A DNA stretch of 64,000 nucleotides, taken from NCBI RefSeq assembly GCF_019097855.1, contig NZ_JAHRGL010000080.1:14198-78197 (forward strand), read 5' to 3'. The position numbers were made by a program, and so were the translations under genes. This DNA comes from Geopseudomonas aromaticivorans (lineage in GTDB: Bacteria; Pseudomonadota; Gammaproteobacteria; Pseudomonadales; Pseudomonadaceae). Each line of letters opens with the position of its first letter. Positions within the stretch are counted from its first letter, which is position 1. Below, in pieces: positions 61,606 to 64,000 of the stretch. A model generated the notes under the pieces. The model worked only from the letters and a program-made list of their open reading frames with translations. It had not been told where the DNA came from and made no database searches.

Positions 61606-62400
61606 ATGTTCATCGATCTGTCCGACAAGACAGCCATCGTCACCGGTGCCACCGGCGGTATCGGCCTGGCCATTGCCAAGGGCCTCGCGCGCGCCGGTGC
61701 CACAGTAGTCATTACCGGCCGCGATCAGGAGCGCCTGGATGCGGCGCTGGCCCGTTTGCGCGATGCGGCGCCCGCCCGCAAGTTTCGCGGCGTGCTCGCC
61801 GATGTGGCGACTGCCGCGGGTTGCAAGCAGCTGATCGCCGCTCAGCCGCAGGCGGACATCCTGATCAACAACCTGGGCATCTACGCCGTGCGCGATTTCT
61901 TCGAGATCGACGATGATCAGTGGGAGGAGATGTTCCAGGTCAACGTGCTCAGTGGTATCCGCCTGTCGCGCCATTACGCCCAAGGCATGCGCGAGCGCGG
62001 TTGGGGACGGATCCAGTTCATCTCCAGCGAGTCGGCGCTGAACATCCCGGCCGAGATGGTGCACTACGGCGTCAGTAAGGCCGCGCTGCAGGGCGTCTCG
62101 CGCGGTCTGGCCAAGGTGCTGGCGGGGACCGGGGTGACGGTCAACAGCATCCTGCCGGGGCCGACGCGCACCGAGGGCGTGGCGACTTTCCTCGCTTCGA
62201 TGGCCGAGGCGCGCGGCGTATCGACCACGGAGATGGAGGCGCTGTTCATCAAGGAAAATCGTCCGTCGAGCCTGCTGCAACGCTTTGCCGATCCCGATGA
62301 GATCGCCAACCTCTGTGTCTATGCCGCCTCGCCGCAAGCCAGCGCCACCACGGGTGCGGCCCTGCGGGTCGAGGGTGGCATCGTCGAAAGCATTGCCTGA
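61606..62400 (+). CDS. Short-chain dehydrogenase/reductase
   Basis: The 264-residue protein has the cofactor motif VTGATGGIGLAIAKGLARAG, Arg in TGRDQERLDAAL (NADP preference), NNLG in place of NNAG, and catalytic Ser (FISSESALN), Tyr and Lys (VHYGVSKAAL). The later segment VNSILPGPTRTEGV is typical of classical SDRs. AAGGAG precedes ATG 61606. It is divergent from the YcaC-like gene. The substrate is unknown; 3-oxoacyl or sugar-type ketones are typical for the group. Confidence 0.87.
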   Translation: MFIDLSDKTAIVTGATGGIGLAIAKGLARAGATVVITGRDQERLDAALARLRDAAPARKFRGVLADVATAAGCKQLIAAQPQADILINNLGIYAVRDFFEIDDDQWEEMFQVNVLSGIRLSRHYAQGMRERGWGRIQFISSESALNIPAEMVHYGVSKAALQGVSRGLAKVLAGTGVTVNSILPGPTRTEGVATFLASMAEARGVSTTEMEALFIKENRPSSLLQRFADPDEIANLCVYAASPQASATTGAALRVEGGIVESIA

Positions 62401-62508
62401 TCCGGTTGGCTGGAGCGTCAATCCTTCTCCGGATCGGCGCTTATGCTAATTTGAAATAGGAAAGGTGCACGCGAGGGCACCGACGCAGGCGGCAGAGGAG
62501 AGCGAAAC

Positions 62509-63615
62509 ATGGAGCAGCCCGGCATGAAGTTGCGCGGAGTCAATCTGGGCAGTTGGCTGGTTCTGGAAAAGTGGATGGTCCCCAGCCTGTTCGAAGGGAT
62601 GGCGGCCACCGATGAGACCACGTGGTGCGCTGAACTGGGCGCGGCGGCAGGCGACAAGCTGCGCCAACACTGGAACAGCTTCATCACTCGCGAGGATTTC
62701 GCCTGGCTCGCCGAGCGCGGTCTCAACGCAGTCCGCATCCCGCTGGGGCATTGGATCTTCGGTGCCGACTACCCTTATCACCCCAGCTACGGCGAGCACC
62801 GCCATCCCTTCGTCACTGGCGGCATCGAGGTACTCGACCGCGCCATGGACTGGGCACAGGAGTTCGGCTTACGGGTGGTGCTCGACCTGCACGCGGCACC
62901 GGGCTGCCAGAACGGCTTCGACAACGGCGGTATCAAGGACGTGTGCGAGTGGCACACCAAGCCGGAGTATCTGGAGCATTCCCTGAGCGTGCTGGAACGC
63001 CTGGCCGAGCGCTACCGTGCGCACCCGGCACTGCATGCCATCGAGGTGCTCAACGAGCCGCGCTGGGATGTACCTACCGACTACCTCAAGGCCTATAACC
63101 TGGCGGCCTACGAGCGTATCCGCAAGCACTGCCCGGCCGAGCGGGTGGCGGTGGTGTTTCATGACGGCTTCCGTTCGTTCCGCGAATACCTGGGCTTCAT
63201 GCAGGCGCCGCAATATAGCAACGTGATCTTCGACATCCACCGCTACCAGTGCTTCGAGCGCAGCGATATCGACATGGACATCTACGGCCATATCCGCAAG
63301 GCCGCCGGCGAATGGAAGCAGGAAGCCGATGCCATCATCACCGAGCTGGGGCTGCCGACCTTCTGCGGTGAGTGGAGCCTGGGACTGGACCTGAAGGTGG
63401 TGTCGCTGTGGGCCGCAGGGCCGTTCAACCATGCCCTCGAGCAGATGGATGCGTTCCAGGAGTCGGTGGCCTACCGCGGTTATGCCGCCGGCCAGCTGGC
63501 GACCTACGAGAAGTACCTGGGCTGGTTCTTCTGGAGCTACAAGACCGAGACTACCCCGGCCTGGTGCTTCCGCGAGTGCGTGGAGCGCGGCTGGTTGCCT
63601 TCACGGTTCGCGTAG
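62509..63615 (+). CDS. Glycoside hydrolase family 5 (exo-beta-1,3-glucanase-like), cytosolic
   Basis: The 368-residue (beta/alpha)8 enzyme opens with RGVNLGSWLVLEKWMVPSLF, the start typical of GH5 subfamily 9 exo-beta-1,3-glucanases. The acid/base Glu183 is in IEVLNEPRWD and the nucleophile Glu288 in FCGEWSLGLD; RIPLGHW and DIHRYQ supply the other conserved positions. No signal peptide is present, so it should act inside the cell, unlike fungal relatives. GAGGAG precedes ATG 62509 (62524 is an alternative). It may process imported oligosaccharides or a glycosylated metabolite. Its stop overlaps the convergent ABC gene by 15 bp. Confidence 0.88.
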   Translation: MEQPGMKLRGVNLGSWLVLEKWMVPSLFEGMAATDETTWCAELGAAAGDKLRQHWNSFITREDFAWLAERGLNAVRIPLGHWIFGADYPYHPSYGEHRHPFVTGGIEVLDRAMDWAQEFGLRVVLDLHAAPGCQNGFDNGGIKDVCEWHTKPEYLEHSLSVLERLAERYRAHPALHAIEVLNEPRWDVPTDYLKAYNLAAYERIRKHCPAERVAVVFHDGFRSFREYLGFMQAPQYSNVIFDIHRYQCFERSDIDMDIYGHIRKAAGEWKQEADAIITELGLPTFCGEWSLGLDLKVVSLWAAGPFNHALEQMDAFQESVAYRGYAAGQLATYEKYLGWFFWSYKTETTPAWCFRECVERGWLPSRFA

Positions 63616-64000
63616 GGCGCAGGGGGCAGGCTCGGGTGAGCAGGTCAGGTACTTGTCCTCGCAGATGCGGTCGAGTACCAGCTTGCGGGTGTAGAAGTGC
63701 GCCAGGGTGCTGTGGAAGCTGATGGTCAGCAGCGTCGAGCCCTGCAGCTCGCGGTGCAGCACTTCGGTCATGGATTCCTCGCCCTGCACGTCGAAGGCAT
63801 CCGTCGCCTCCTCGATGAACACCCAGGCCGGGTGATGCAGCAGCAGCCGGGCGATGCCCAGCCGCTGCTGCGCACGTAGCGGCAACACCCGGTCCCAGTC
63901 GTCGCTTTCCTCCAGCCGTGGCGCGAGCCAGGCGACCCCGGCGCAGCTCAGGGCATGCTGGATCTTGGCGTCACTGAAGTGGCCGGAGGGGTGCGGATAG
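63601..64000 (-). CDS. C-terminal part of an ABC-type ATPase/permease with degenerate ATPase motifs (5' end outside window)
   Basis: An open frame without a stop runs from TGA 63601 to the right edge (132 codons), so this is the end of a longer protein. The segment LPLRAQQRLGIARLLLHHPA stands where ABC proteins have LSxGxQQR, and WVFIEEATDAFD where Walker B/D-loop reads [11 protein letters not shown]. The layout resembles the YddA/SbmA-like fusion group (ABC_membrane_2). The signature glycine is lost and the Walker B Asp is Glu, so ATP hydrolysis may be weak or absent. The switch-His region reads ISFHSTLAHFY. Confidence 0.7.
   Translation of the reverse strand, partial: YPHPSGHFSDAKIQHALSCAGVAWLAPRLEESDDWDRVLPLRAQQRLGIARLLLHHPAWVFIEEATDAFDVQGEESMTEVLHRELQGSTLLTISFHSTLAHFYTRKLVLDRICEDKYLTCSPEPAPCALREP

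Overview
The window looks like a chromosomal segment of a high-GC gammaproteobacterium, almost certainly a Pseudomonas. The support is internal: GC-rich codon use, a PrtD/AprD-type secretion operon, polar-flagellum-style sigma-28 (FliA) promoters, SfnB-family flavoproteins, DadA, YcaC and AarC-like genes. I found no rRNA, tRNA, CRISPR array, prophage or insertion sequence. Species and family names are my own recognition and were not searched.

Region 1 (1-18.7 kb) is surface, motility and signalling. A repeat protein built from 399-bp tandem super-repeats runs off the left edge. It sits downstream of a complete type I secretion operon (ABC, HlyD and TolC types) that probably exports it. Next comes a very short flagellin gene with a sigma-28 promoter. 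A three-gene c-di-GMP/two-component operon follows (REC-GGDEF*-EAL, hybrid histidine kinase, REC-GGDEF*-EAL). It is divergent from a MotA/MotB-like stator pair, and I read sigma-28 promoters facing both ways between them. An unusual chemoreceptor and an HDOD protein close the region.

Region 2 (19-28.3 kb) holds an MFS exporter, a TauD/TfdA dioxygenase with a sulfonate/nitrate-type ABC transporter, a YdfG-like SDR, a GhrB-like reductase, a TauE/TSUP permease and a nitroreductase.

Region 3 (28.4-54 kb) is a sulfur-scavenging island. MetQNI is joined to two SfnB-like flavoproteins and an NtaA/DmoA/DszA-type FMN monooxygenase. Divergent from it is an SsuABC-like transporter with a membrane-tethered extra binding protein and another SfnB-like enzyme. 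Further along are serine acetyltransferase (EpsC type), SsuD with a translationally coupled amidohydrolase, a PLP sulfhydrylase, and a second, tightly overlapping ABC-flavoprotein-AhpD operon opposite an AraC regulator. Good -24/-12 (sigma-54) promoters stand before three of these units. This fits SfnR-like control during sulfate starvation, but no sigma-54 activator gene lies in the window. The logic is import of organosulfur compounds, oxidative C-S cleavage by flavin or Fe/2-oxoglutarate enzymes, then re-assimilation of sulfite or sulfide onto O-acetylserine or an acylated homoserine.

Region 4 (55-64 kb) is mixed metabolism: an AarC-like CoA-transferase, an 83-aa orphan with a near-perfect LexA box, NhaA behind a structured leader, DadA, a YcaC-like hydrolase, an SDR, a GH5 glucanase and the end of an ABC protein with degenerate ATPase motifs. 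The most notable items are the FliA-promoter set, the paired sigma-54 promoters, the LexA-boxed orphan and the AraC-linked ABC/flavoprotein operon.
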